From positions 226,095-257,666 of the forward strand of contig NW_014577392.1 of NCBI RefSeq assembly GCF_000485595.1: a stretch of DNA of 31,572 nucleotides, written 5' to 3'. The DNA is from Priapulus caudatus (lineage: Eukaryota; Priapulida; Priapulimorpha; Priapulimorphida; Priapulidae). A program made the translations under genes and the position numbers. Positions 10,213-19,418 of the stretch are shown here, piece after piece. Every line of letters begins with the position of its first letter. The stretch's first letter is position 1. The notes under the pieces were generated by a model. The model worked only from the letters and a program-made list of their open reading frames with translations, searched no databases and was not told the DNA's origin.

Positions 10213-11368
10213 ACCCGATCTCGGATCATCTTCAATTGGCATGAAGGTGCGTTATGGTAAAGCGAAAACGGCAATCGTTTTTGGTGTGGCGGAGTCATCG
10301 TTGCCATGGTACAACATTTTTGTGAAAATATTGTAGAACTGTAACTTGTGCTTTTTTTACCATTGTCATGAATTGGCGCACAGGCCGATATAACATGTCC
10401 ATTATATATATATATATATAATCAAGAGTGGATAATAGAGAAGAGTATGTCAGGGTTTTAACGANNNNNNNNNNNNNNNNNNNNNNNNNTGGGTTTTGAC
10501 CCCTGCGCCGCCGTGCGCGAACACTGTAAACCCCAGACGGAAAGGGATTGGTCATGTACGCATGATCCAGACGTTACTACAAGTTGTGTAATTATTCATT
10601 ATTATCATTGATTATTATACACTTATAATTATTAAGGTCTTTACGATTAAAAGGTCTGTCATTATGAACCCCTAATCCTATCAACGCAGATTGTTCAAAT
10701 CACGATAGTTACAAAACGCACTCCCTCATTTTGCTGCGTACTCTTATTTGTATCCCTCGTATAGTCTACAGTATTTAGTAGTATTTTATGACATGGAACT
10801 GTGTGATGTGTTTATTGAGAAATGCTGGATGTTACAGAAAACACAGAAATTATTATGGCCATTACTGTTAACGGCCGCGCGTAAATTCACGTATCTCCTC
10901 GAAAACCGCCATAAGGAATGTACCCATTTACCTCTTACCGGGAGGGTTTCGAACGTGGCAAAGACGATAAGCTATGTCACTAGCCTATATTTCCCATCCC
11001 TAAAACAACATTTCAACAACAACAACATTTCACCCTTGCCTTCGCCAGGTCGCCATTGCGGAATTTGCGATCGGTACCTGCTGCCATCTCTAGGTCCTTA
11101 CGGACAATTATTAACGACAAAAACTCATCGGTAACGAGAGGGGGGTAGGGGGGGGGGTACTGTTCACAGTGAAAATATTCCTCATAGGGTAACCAGATTT
11201 TCCTATATTTCTTGGTTCACTATTGAAAGGATACGGCCCGCAACTAGACTATTTGTCTTTGTGACTTATTTAACTTTACCTGCCTTCTACGTCCTTACAG
11301 AGATATTCCATTCATACTAGATCACGGGGGATACATGTAGTTGGCGACAACTGCCCGTTTCTAGTTTT
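10213..11368. repeat. Long repeat D, copy 1 (with a 25-N gap)
   Basis: In order: a 170-bp segment with CATGAAGGTGCGTTATGGTA and GTGTGGCGGAGTCATCG; an AT microsatellite (10401-10422); a gap of Ns (10465-10489); a 650-bp body (about 10490-11135) matching 17270-18122; and a terminal module (about 11248-11362) matching 18248-18363. That module is the inverse of a module inside C1 and C2. The 128-codon plus-strand ORF at 10748-11134 is not conserved in D2, which is frameshifted. Confidence 0.85.
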
Positions 11369-11420
11369 AGCTCTAGTTGACATCGTCAAGATAAGCTATT
11401 GCCATGGGGCGTCGTTCGTC

Positions 11421-11966
11421 GTACGTCCGTCCGTCCGTCCGTCCGTCAACATTTGTCTACGGTCAACGATAACTCAAGAACCGTTTGACCCACATGTTTC
11501 AAATTGCATATAGTTGTTACTCCTATGTGAGAGGTTTGAACGTCCTATTTTGGAGCACACCAGTCGACCTACTTTCGAGCCACGCCCACTTTTTGGCAAA
11601 AATGGAAATGGCCATAAGTCAGTTCAGGTTAAACGGATTTTGCTCATTTCTGGTATGGGAATGAATAAAGACTGCCCCCAAAACATCACATGGGTTTTTA
11701 TATTTTTTTTAAAAATTATGCAAATTAGGTAGATTTTGGCAATTTCACTATGCATTGCAGTGTCTGCCTACGGTCAACAATAACTCAAGAACCGTTTGAA
11801 CCACATGTTTCAAATTGCATAGAGTTGTTACTCCTATGGGAGAGATTTGATTGTCCTATTTTGGAGCACGCCAGTCGACCTACTTTCGAGCCACGTTTAC
11901 TTTTTGGCAAAAATGAAATTGGCCATCTAGATTCATTCGATTTTGTTAAATTTTGGTATGTGAATG
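11421..11966. repeat. CGTC microsatellite and 306-bp tandem dimer
   Basis: A GTCC/CGTC run (about 11421-11446) precedes two copies of a unit starting TGTCTACGGTCAACGATAAC at about 11453 and TGTCTGCCTACGGTCAACAA at about 11760. Shared inner words are CCAGTCGACCTACTTTCGAG and ACTTTTTGGCAAAAATG. No coding potential was recognised. Confidence 0.75.
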
Positions 11967-11989
11967 TGTAAGGCTAGCATATATCATTA

Positions 11990-12060
11990 TAAAGAGTATA
12001 TAATGGGAGATATACGCTATATAATGGGAGTTCTCCCATATATACTCTTGCTTTATATAT
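11990..12060. repeat. AT-rich hairpin
   Basis: Copies of TATATAATGGGAG face CTCCCATATATA within 70 bases, giving an imperfect stem-loop. No gene is associated; it lies about 130 bp upstream of the COG2 start codon. Confidence 0.5.
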
Positions 12061-12185
12061 CCCCCATCCCTCTTCTATCACACCAAAGGTGAGCTACAGT
12101 GTCATTGACACTTTCATTGTAAAATCTATTCTACTGCAGAAATTATAGTGATGTATAAACCGGTTTAAACTTTTTGACTCCATAG

Positions 12186-12308
12186 ATGTTTGCTAAAAAA
12201 AGGAATGCTGCAAAATCAAGAAGAATGACAAAAGAGAATCACAATCAGAAAACTCCACTTCCCGTCGGACCGACGACGTTATGTTTCAATAAAGATGAAT
12301 TCATGAAG
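12186..12308 (+). CDS. COG2: COG2 first coding exon (conserved oligomeric Golgi complex subunit 2)
   Basis: COG2 is a subunit of the COG tethering complex on the cytosolic face of the Golgi, needed for intra-Golgi retrograde traffic and glycosylation enzyme placement. The exon is 41 codons, ATG to donor AAG|gtacat, phase 0. Its C-terminal part, LPVGPTTLCFNKDEFMK, matches the conserved COG2 N-terminus (human LPKGPDTLCFDKDEFMK). An in-frame TAG lies directly before the ATG, so 12186 or the Met at 12225 is the start. The second would give an N-terminus closer to the usual length. In the family the next residues carry an FDVDxFV motif. A degenerate likeness (HVDVFVKKAERQMRRA) is readable at about 12398-12445, but it lacks an acceptor and runs into a stop. 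No further COG2 exons were found before repeat C2. Either the gene continues across a very long intron, or this is a truncated copy. Confidence 0.75.
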
Positions 12309-12642
12309 GTACATATAACAACTGCAACTATTTCGACTTAGCTGTGCAATAACAACATATATTCATACTAATCGTTATGTCATATTTAACTGCAATCTGC
12401 ATGTGGACGTGTTTGTGAAAAAGGCAGAGAGACAAATGAGAAGAGCATGAAATTTTTACTCAATATATAAGTCTAACAATCTTTGTACTGAATGTTTGTT
12501 GTTTAGCTATACCCAGGTGTCCTTAAAGGGAATCTGACATCTAGAACGTATTTAGCCTATCATATGACATTGTTATTACTTTTAAACACGTTTTCTGACA
12601 TTTTTAGAACATATTATGATCAAACCTGCTTTTGATGATGTA

Positions 12643-13954
12643 GGTTCCAGGGCTGAGGCTAGACAGTATTTTTCCAGATTTAAAGGGCACATCCCCCAAA
12701 AAGGGCACACCACCCCACAGTGAGCGCAAAATTTCGAAGGGCACTTTAAAATCTAGACCGTATTTCCCAGTACGGCAAATACGGTCTGAATCCGCCCCTG
12801 CACTATAGCTATTATAAAAAGCTGCGTTTGATAGCGAGAGTAGATGCAGTAAAATCGGTGAAATTTCTGAACTCACGATGTAAACAAACTCAAGTCTATG
12901 AACATATATGTGCTGCATGCAATCTTCCGATCTGCTCAATCTACGAATCTGCTGACTGTGTGGCAGCCTCATTGAACTCTAGCAACCCTAAAACCCACGA
13001 TAATAGACCTGCTTGCAAAACCGGGCCTGTGCAATCTCATCGAACTCTAGCAATTAACACAACCCACGCTGATAATCTGCCTGCACCACCCTGTAAAACC
13101 GGCGCCCATTAACCGGGTCTGCACAATCATCTCGAACACTAGCACATTAAAACCAGCTGATAAACCTGTGCAAAATCGGGATTCACTTACTGCTAATATC
13201 TATTGCAATAATAACACTATAGCCATTAGCCAATGTAAAATCGGTTGATTGTGCAGATCGGCAGATTACACACAACACATGTTCGCTCTTTTTGGAACCG
13301 GTATGGCCGGCGGCACGGGATTGTAGGTAATATTGCTATTTTTAGTGCAAGTCACGGAACCCTCTATAGCGTTCAACGAAAAGTCTAAAGTGTGAAGTAT
13401 ACTTCAAAACATGTGTTAGTAGCCCGCCACGCGAGTCGCGCACAATAGTTTGTGATATCTGGGAAAATATTAGTGGGCCTGCAATAACTTCAATGCTAAA
13501 CTAGAAACGAGCAGTTGTCGCCAACTACATGTATCCCCCGTGATCTAGTATGAATAGAATATCTCTGTAAGGACGTAGAACGCAGGTAAAGTTAAATAAG
13601 TCACAAAGACAAAGGTTTGTTAGACAACTGGTGTGCCTCAGATGTGCAAGTATATGGAATCTGGTTACCCTAGGAGGCCGAAAAGGAAATGTAAGTCGAC
13701 GGTAAAGGTCAAACTAAGGTGAAGGGCAGTGGTGGTTTTGGTATGCGACTGACCTTCTCCCCAAGATGTGTAAGCATACCAAGTTTGGTCGCGCTACAGG
13801 CTTTCATTTTTAAGGGGCGCGATCGCGCTCGCGCTCCACCGCGCACCCGAAATTGTGCCATGGTGCGCGCATCATCGCGCCTCATAAAAGTGGTTGAAAT
13901 CGCGCACCAAAAGTATGTCTATTATGTTGAAATAGCGCTGCATAGAGTTCTCAA
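12643..13954. repeat. Long repeat C, copy 2
   Basis: Direct repeat of 7117-8427, near-identical over 1.31 kb, with single-base indels (several in homopolymers) and a few substitutions. Flanking sequences differ completely from copy 1, so both ends are sharp. Its inner module (about 13500-13680) is inverted at 18195-18363, placing ZNHIT1 between inverted arms. An ambiguous base lies just outside at 13989. Confidence 0.9.
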
Positions 13955-14082
13955 CAGTGTTACCACTCTGAAAAATGGGGAAACCCCANTATTTTAATTA
14001 AAGTAATAAATACCTGACCATTTACAATAACTACTCAGTATTCTAGAATATAATATGAGCTTGTCACATATCACACACTATT

Positions 14083-14088
14083 TTTATT
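14083..14088 (-). terminator. Candidate polyadenylation signal of ZNHIT1
   Basis: AATAAA on the minus strand, about 27 bases past the TAA at 14115-14117. It would fit a short 3' UTR and would argue that the exon at 14115-14196 is the last one. Confidence 0.4.
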
Positions 14089-14114
14089 GCAATGCAAACT
14101 AGACGCTAACCACA

Positions 14115-14196
14115 TTATAAATACCTTGTGTCCTGGTGTGTTCCTAAGCATCTCACACAGCAGTACCGTGTCCCACAATTAACACATGTGTAGTTA
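14115..14196 (-). CDS. ZNHIT1: ZNHIT1 exon 5: second half of the HIT zinc finger
   Basis: The acceptor tttcccag is followed by one base completing a codon, then 26 codons and TAA. The peptide begins NYTCVNCGTRYCCVRCLGTH and supplies zinc ligands 3-6 and the His. The expected eighth ligand (Cys after HxxTR) reads Tyr. The bases AG|GTATTT at this point could instead be a splice donor to a final exon carrying CLKW, but no such exon was found. Confidence 0.85.
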
Positions 14197-15702
14197 CTGG
14201 GAAATGTAATATGAACAATGTCAAGGTAGTAATACAAATGAATCAAGAAAGTGATCAGGCCCAACATCCTGTAACTTATTGTATAGGAATCAATGCAGCA
14301 GTGGCACCATTTGATTTCCACTGCTTGCCACCACAACCCTTGATATTCACGTCAATGGGAACAACATCGATCCAGGCCACCCTTGCAATATCATGCAATG
14401 CAAGAACGGATTCGAACTTCATGAAGACATGCTAAAATTGACTACACCACAAATTTTCTATGGTGTATATTTGTCAAAAATTTTGTTGCAATTTTTTGGA
14501 CATAATTTTTTTACTTTGACTATTTACGGTGACGTAATCACTTTAATATTTGAAGCTAATCAGTAATGCGCACAAAAAGGATATCCACACACAGCACAGA
14601 ACTTGCGTTCAGGCATTTTGGATGAAGGTGCTCTTGCAGAAAGATAGTTCAGCTCATCTGTTGCTAACATTGCCTGAAAGAGTAAGGCACCTTAATACGG
14701 CAAGAACCACCCCTCCCAAACTATTTTTTCTAACTAGAAGATTATTAAAATCACCAACACATTAAATGTGGACTTCAGTGAATTGCCTATATGTGTGCCT
14801 TGCCAACATGTTGTCATATAACTCTGGGATTTTCTTGGTCACTATATTATTATGCTATTACATTGCTCATATAATACATATTAAAGGATATAGTACCATC
14901 AAGAGCTATTTAGCTTTATTTATTGCAAGCAGATATGGTTAGATAACTATTTTATTAATTAGATTCCATATATGTGGTTTATACAGGCTCTAGCACAAGT
15001 CAAACTAAGTTAAATCACCTCTTCTTCTAGTAGTGCAGCAAAGTTCTTCCGAAATCGCTGTTTGAAGTGATCACATCTGGTTTTTTTCTTTTTTGTTTTG
15101 ACTGCGAACAGAATAGATTTGCACATTACCAGCATATCTATTTAACTAAGGGCACGTGGGCACATTGATACAAGTGTAATTGTTGCATATACCATAGCAT
15201 GTAATTTGAAGGTAAATTAAAAACATGTCAATGATTATAGAACCTAGATTAGATCAACAATTTGGTTAACAATTACACATTGGTCAGGCATTACATAGCA
15301 AATTGTGCAAGTGTTTCACATAGCTGCCACTTACGATTCTACAAAGAGAAAGACCATCAATCACTGTATGTATATGACTCTTTCATAAAGTCAGAAACGA
15401 ATAGAAATCGGTACGTACCGGTTTCATTGAAATTCTCCTCGAATTTCGGTGCTTTTTGTGCATGCTCAGGTTGGCATGTGGTGCATACCTGGAAGTTATC
15501 ATTCTCGGAGCGCTTCAGCTGGCTTCCGAGCCCGTCGGACGCTTGCTGGCCCCTCATCCAACACTCGCCTCTGTTCACATCCTTAATGCGACCTGTAGAA
15601 ATCGAACGACACTATCGATGAATATTGAATAATTAGACGAGACTTGGAGAGGAGTGCGACTCGCTCAACACCTCTCCTGTGGAGATGGGCCCCCCCCCCC
15701 CC

Positions 15703-15747
<45 letters not shown>

Positions 15748-16098
15748 AAGTCAAATTCGTGAGTATGTATATAAAGGGTGTCACCTTTCCTCCCGGCGTA
15801 GATGGACTATTTATTCCAGCAATAAACACAGCAACTCGTTATACACTCATATTATTCATGTAAAACGTGCAACAGTCGCCGCCGCGAGAGCAATGGCAGC
15901 CGGTAATGCAATGGTAGGAAAACTATCGGCGATAAATAGGTGAAGAGAGTAGACTATAGAAAGATTAAGAATTTTGTAGGAAACAGATTTCGTATTTAGT
16001 TAGCATTATATGTTATTGAAAAGGCAGTGGCTTACGGTACGGTAGCCGTATCTTAATGTCTCCGAGCTACGAGTACGGGAGTCCATTCGCGCTTTCAT
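14115..16098 (-). CDS. ZNHIT1: ZNHIT1 gene (zinc finger HIT-type 1, SRCAP/SWR1 complex subunit), five exons, with frameshifts
   Basis: ZNHIT1 (yeast Vps71/Swc6) is a nuclear subunit of the SRCAP/SWR1 remodeller that deposits H2A.Z. Exons on the minus strand: 16098-16036 (tentative start), 15592-15419, 15101-15019, 14673-14574, 14196-14115. Family landmarks appear in order: RIKDVNR, an RRVLDE block, LENDNFQ, HKKAPKF-like, KKKKTRCDHFKQRFRKNF, LNYLSARAPS, then the HIT finger FCAVCGYP...YTCVNCGTRYCCVRCLGTH. Intron phases agree between exons 2-3 and 3-4. Exon 2 needs several one-base corrections and exon 4 to 5 needs one. The last finger Cys is replaced by Tyr (HQDTRYL then stop), and the usual CLKW tail is missing unless AG|gtattt is a donor to an unseen exon. 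The retained introns argue against a processed copy. It is either a real gene with sequencing errors or a decaying copy between repeats C2 and D2. Confidence 0.8.
14574..14673 (-). CDS. ZNHIT1: ZNHIT1 exon 4: linker and first half of the HIT zinc finger
   Basis: The acceptor tactctttcag is followed by 32 codons including DELNYLSARAPSSKMPER and KFCAVCGYP (zinc ligands 1 and 2), matching the family PNYLTA...FCAVCGFP block. The exon ends in a run of five T before gtgcgc. The run length leaves the phase one base off from exon 5, consistent with a homopolymer error. Confidence 0.85.
15019..15101 (-). CDS. ZNHIT1: ZNHIT1 exon 3: basic conserved core
   Basis: 83 nt, acceptor ctgttcgcag, donor GAG|gtgatt. 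It encodes KTKKKKTRCDHFKQRFRKNF then AALLEEE, almost identical to the vertebrate KKKKKTRGDHFKLRFRKNF block. It enters with two bases, completing the single base left by exon 2, and leaves in phase 0 as exon 4 requires. Confidence 0.9.
15419..15592 (-). CDS. ZNHIT1: ZNHIT1 exon 2: N-terminal region, frameshifted
   Basis: 174 nt from acceptor gatttctacag to donor ACCG|gtacgt. Fragments in different frames match the family: RIKDVNR, RRVLDE, RRAR, LENDNFQ, HANLSMHK and KAPKFEENFNET. Moving between them needs about five single-base insertions or deletions, several in homopolymers (GGGG, an A run). An alternative donor CAG|gtatgc lies at 15488, but ending there would remove the conserved HKKAPKF block. 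Confidence 0.75.
15690..15745. repeat. Poly-C tract, 56 bases with one A
   Basis: An almost pure C run (A at 15703) in the putative first intron of ZNHIT1 (G run on the sense strand). Proline-rich ORFs over it come from CCC codons and are not genes. Length is probably unreliable. The G-rich strand could form stacked G structures. Confidence 0.95.
16036..16098 (-). CDS. ZNHIT1: Tentative ZNHIT1 first exon
   Basis: The minus-strand ATG at 16098 (or 16086) opens MKARMDSRTRSSETLRYGYR up to donor ACC|gtaagc. A short basic, Ser-rich start before RIKD is what the family has. The exit phase (0) does not match exon 2's entry (two bases), so an error or another exon is needed. Just upstream, 16112-16125 carries a GCGCCATCTCTTG sequence on the minus strand, like a YY1-type initiator. 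Confidence 0.35.
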
Positions 16099-16193
16099 AC
16101 TTAACGAGACAAGAGATGGCGCGGTGGCGGCTAAGATTTCGAAATACGCCTTGGGAAATAAATTCACGATTTGAGAGTTTAGATGAGCTAGAA

Positions 16194-16261
16194 ACCTAAC
16201 CATACACCTAAACCTAACACTACACCTAACCCTACTAATCCTACCCACCCTCAACCCTAAC
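16194..16261. repeat. CCTAAC-rich low-complexity tract
   Basis: Irregular CCTAAC/ACCTAA words over about 65 bases. They are not a regular telomere array and lie inside an arm of mixed sequence between ZNHIT1 and the GC island. Confidence 0.6.
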
Positions 16262-16382
16262 GGCAAAAAAGGGCTTGACGACCGACGGCTACCGCCCTCA
16301 GCCACTGCGTTATTGAAACGCTTCCAGTGCCTGTGCTCTATTGTATCCCCGAACGAAGTTCGTGGATACTATGGATTTGGGC

Positions 16383-16512
16383 ATCGTCCGCCCGCCGCCC
16401 GCCCCGCCCGCCGGCCCCGCCCCCAGCGCCGCCCGCAGCCGCCCGGGCGCCCCGGAGCGCCCCGGCGCCGCCGCCGCCAGCGCGCCGGCCGCGCCCAGCC
16501 GGCCTCCGGGCA
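16383..16512. other. Extremely GC-rich 130-bp island
   Basis: Almost entirely G and C (CCGCCC, GCCCCG, GCCGCC words), in a window that is otherwise AT-rich. Proline/alanine/arginine-rich ORFs in all frames are composition artefacts. It could be a promoter core, a G4/i-motif region, or foreign or chimeric sequence. Confidence 0.7.
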
Positions 16513-16545
16513 GAGATTTCCTTGTGAGCGCTCTACCGCTGCAGT

Positions 16546-18368
16546 TCTTCTCAGATCATCTTCAAATTTGAATGAAGATGCGTTATCGTAAAGCGAAGAC
16601 AGCCTATCGTTTTTTGGTGTGGGGCGAGTCATCCGTTAGGCCTATGGTAACAACATTTTTTGGTCCGAAATATTCTAGAACCTCTAACTTCTGCAACTTT
16701 TTACCGATTGTCATGAAATTAATGTTTGTATTAAAATTAAAAGTTAAAATTCTAAAAAAAAGAAAGAAAAAAAATATTTGCAGAAAATAAAAAAAAATAA
16801 AAATATTTGTATAGAAATTTGTATTTAAATTATATATAAATTATGATTGTCATCAAAAATATATAATAATACATATATATATATATATATAGGACATGTT
16901 TATATCGGCCCTGTGTGCCAAAATTCGATGAAAAATCGGCTAAAAACAGGCAACAAGTTAGCTGTAGGTTCTACAATATTTCCACAAAAACGTTGTTAGC
17001 CGATGGCAACAATGACTCCTCCACACCAAAAACAATTGGCGTCTTTGCTTTAGCATAACGGCACCTTCATGCCAAATTCCAGAAGCGACCCTGCGTATGC
17101 AAGGCAGATGACGCATCGAGATAAACAATATTGCGAGTTTACTCGCACATCCGGGCTCTTGCGGAGATGCGTAACTAATGGCGCAGAACATAGGCGCTGA
17201 ACTGTCAATGGGTGTATGGAGGCATATATTTGTATATATATATATATACCATATTACCCATCGGCCAGATGGGTTTGACCCCTGCCGCCGCCGTGCGCGA
17301 ACACTGTAAACCCCAGACGGAAAGGGATTGGTCATGTACGCATGATCCAGACGTTACTACAAGTTGTGTAATTATTCATTATATCATTGATTATTATATA
17401 CTTATAATTATTTAAGGTCTTTCACGATTAAAAGGTCTGTCATTATGAACCCCTAATCCTATCAACGCAGATTGTTCAAATCACGATAGTTACAAAACGC
17501 ATCCTCATTTTGCTGCGTACTCTATTTGTATCCCTCGTATAGTCACAGTATTTAAGTAGTATTTTATGACATAGTGACTGTGTGATGTGTTTATTGGAGA
17601 ATGGTGGATGTACAGCAAACACTAGTCGCGAGATTCCTCTGACCAATGCCCACACCGACGATTTGTTGGTGGTTTTGTGGGGTTAGGTCACACCAAAACC
17701 ACCTAACCCAACCACCTAACCGACCCACACCAAAACCACCAAATCGTCGTGTGGCGCATTGGTCGAGGAATCTCGACTAAGCAAACACCAGAAATGATTA
17801 TGGCCATTTCGTACATAACGGCGCTGCGTCAATTCACGTATCTCCTCCGAAATACCGCCATAAGGAAATTTTACAGCCATTTACGCTCTTACCGGGAGGG
17901 TTTCGAACGTCGCGCGAAGAACGATAGCTAGTGTCACTAAGCCTATATTTCGTCACAAGTGACGTAATAAAACAACATTTCAACGACAAACAACATTTTC
18001 AACGGCTTGCATTCGCCAGGTCGCGCATTGCGGAATTTTTCGGATCGGTACCATGCTGCCATCTCTATGGTCCTAACGCGACAATTATTAACGACAAAAA
18101 CTTCTGCGGTAACGAAGAGGGCGGCGTAGAGGGGGCTGCTCACGCGGACTACTCGGCTCAGCGAGTCGATAAAATATTCGCCTAGTGGTAACGGCAGCAT
18201 TCGCATATACTTGCACACCTGAGGCAGACCAGTGTTCTAACAAAACCTTGTCTTTGTGACTTTTTTAACTTTTACCGCGCCTTCTACGTCCTTACAGAGA
18301 GTTAATTCCATTCATAACTAGATCACGCGGGGATACATGTAGTTGGGCGGACAACTGCCCGTTTTAGT
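16546..18368. repeat. Long repeat D, copy 2
   Basis: This contains the same parts as D1: a leading segment (16546-16720), A-rich DNA and an AT microsatellite (16871-16892), then an extra inverted copy of the leading segment (16893-17080), a second AT microsatellite (17235-17250), the body (17270-18122, with a 157-bp insertion) and the terminal module (18195-18363). It is more diverged and longer than D1. ORFs such as 16958-17335 minus and 17931-18185 plus are not conserved with D1. Confidence 0.85.
17623..17779. mobile_element. 157-bp foldback MITE with 9-bp target duplication (Mutator-like)
   Basis: It is flanked by AGCAAACAC at 17614-17622 and 17780-17788. D1 (near 10838) has only one related copy and no insertion, so D1 is the natural empty site. 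Ends: TAGTCGCGAGATTCCTC and, inverted, GAGGAATCTCGACTA. The interior is also palindromic (ACCACCTAACC / GGTTAGGT-type arms). A 9-bp duplication with long inverted repeats is typical of Mutator-like elements; the superfamily call is an inference. Confidence 0.8.
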
Positions 18369-19152
18369 TTATGTTGTTTGCTGCACGGCAGCAGAGGGCG
18401 GGCGTGCGGTGTACTTGTGAAGTATGTGTGTTGCATATGAGCGCATTTGACGCGCATTTACAGGGTGATAATAGGCGAAACTAGCAGTACGCAGAAACAT
18501 TAAGACTTTGTACATTTCGCTGTTTATTACCATTCATTTTTTTTATTGCCGACGTTCCAGAGTGCCTGTTGGATGGATCACGAGGCCCTGGAGGCTCAAA
18601 GTTTCGAGAAAAGTATAACGTCTTATATTAAGAGCGAAGCGCTTCGCCTTGCAACCGCTTCGCTTCGAACCCGCTTCGCTCATTAATATAGACATATGAG
18701 CGTTTTCGCAACTTCTTGAGACTGCCAAGGGCCTGGTGGATGGAGAAGATCAGAATGATTCAACGGCCATACAGCACTCTGAGACCTGTACACACTTACT
18801 AGCTGTCACTGACAATATTCCAGTATTAATTCAATTCTAAATTAAACACAGAGGCCGCTCATGACTTTCTACTTAGCAGGATGCTTCTGGTATATAAGCG
18901 CCTATTGACAGTTACATTGGATATGTGTAACAGATAAAAATATTAAAGATATTACCATATAACTCACCTGATTCTCTTTTGTCAGCCATTGCGTTGCGTA
19001 CTCGTCCAGGCGCCAGCAATAGATCATCGACTCATAGCGACACCTGTGAGCCTGAGATCGCCGCTAGGTTCGCTAGCGTTTATGTTGTCAAATGCAAAGC
19101 GAAGAGAAGTAAGTCGCCTAGGAAACCGTTCGTCCGATGGCGAAAAGGATGA
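18369..19152. other. Region between D2 and the MXRA7-like gene
   Basis: 18380-18470 is a diverged copy of the arm at 21350-21430 (GTGCGGTGT..TTGTG, CATTTACAGG). 18624-18641 and 18672-18690 are inverted arms (TATATTAAGAGCGAAGCG). An open plus-strand stretch at about 18726-18839 (KGLVDGEDQNDSTAIQHSE and onward to TAA) is not supported by any family. 18840-19152 is the likely 5' flank of the MXRA7-like gene. Confidence 0.4.
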
Positions 19153-19418
19153 GAGATATGGGTATCTACAAGAGATCAGTATGCAACTCTCGGGCGTTTT
19201 GACGATCCGTATACACTATTGTATGTTGTAACAGTTATATTTCACGTTTTAGCGGTAGTCGCAGGTTACATTTACACAAGAGCTAGGGAAAGGACTACGA
19301 AAACAATTGAAGAGTTGAACAGAAAAACATCCTTGCCTGACAAACCTGATCGGCTGTCAGTGAAAACACCACCACACATCCCAGATGAAGTACAGGAATT
19401 AGAAGGGAGGTTACAGAG
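19153..19418 (+). CDS. MXRA7: MXRA7-like exon 1: membrane segment and charged stalk; start unresolved
   Basis: Open after a TGA at 19150. It contains a membrane segment (YVVTVIFHVLAVVAGYIY, 19222-19275), then charged sequence (TRARERTTKTIEELNRK, DEVQELEGRLQ) to donor AG|gtgagt at 19418. No ATG occurs in this frame. ATG codons at 19181 and 19223 are in another frame. The true start is therefore in an upstream exon joined at an acceptor before about 19220, or a one-base error separates the ATG at 19181 (MQLSGVLTIRI) from this frame. Confidence 0.6.

Noticed and set aside
10748-11134. 128-codon ORF in repeat D1
   Set aside because: The homologous stretch in D2 is frameshifted and interrupted, so the frame is not maintained.
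15892-15939. Plus-strand ATG in a CpG-rich context opening MAAGNAMVGKLSAIN to a possible donor AG|gtgaag
   Set aside because: Lies antisense within the putative ZNHIT1 first intron, is very short, and no partner exon was recognised.
15644-15943. Proline-rich ORFs
   Set aside because: Produced by the poly-C tract.
16194-16261. Telomere-like CCTAAC words
   Set aside because: Irregular spacing and short; not a telomeric array.
16313-16632. Ala/Pro/Arg-rich ORFs in several frames
   Set aside because: Artefacts of the GC island.
18726-18839. Open plus-strand stretch KGLVDGEDQNDSTAIQHSE to TAA
   Set aside because: Looks protein-like, but there is no convincing acceptor, no family, and a foldback lies just upstream.
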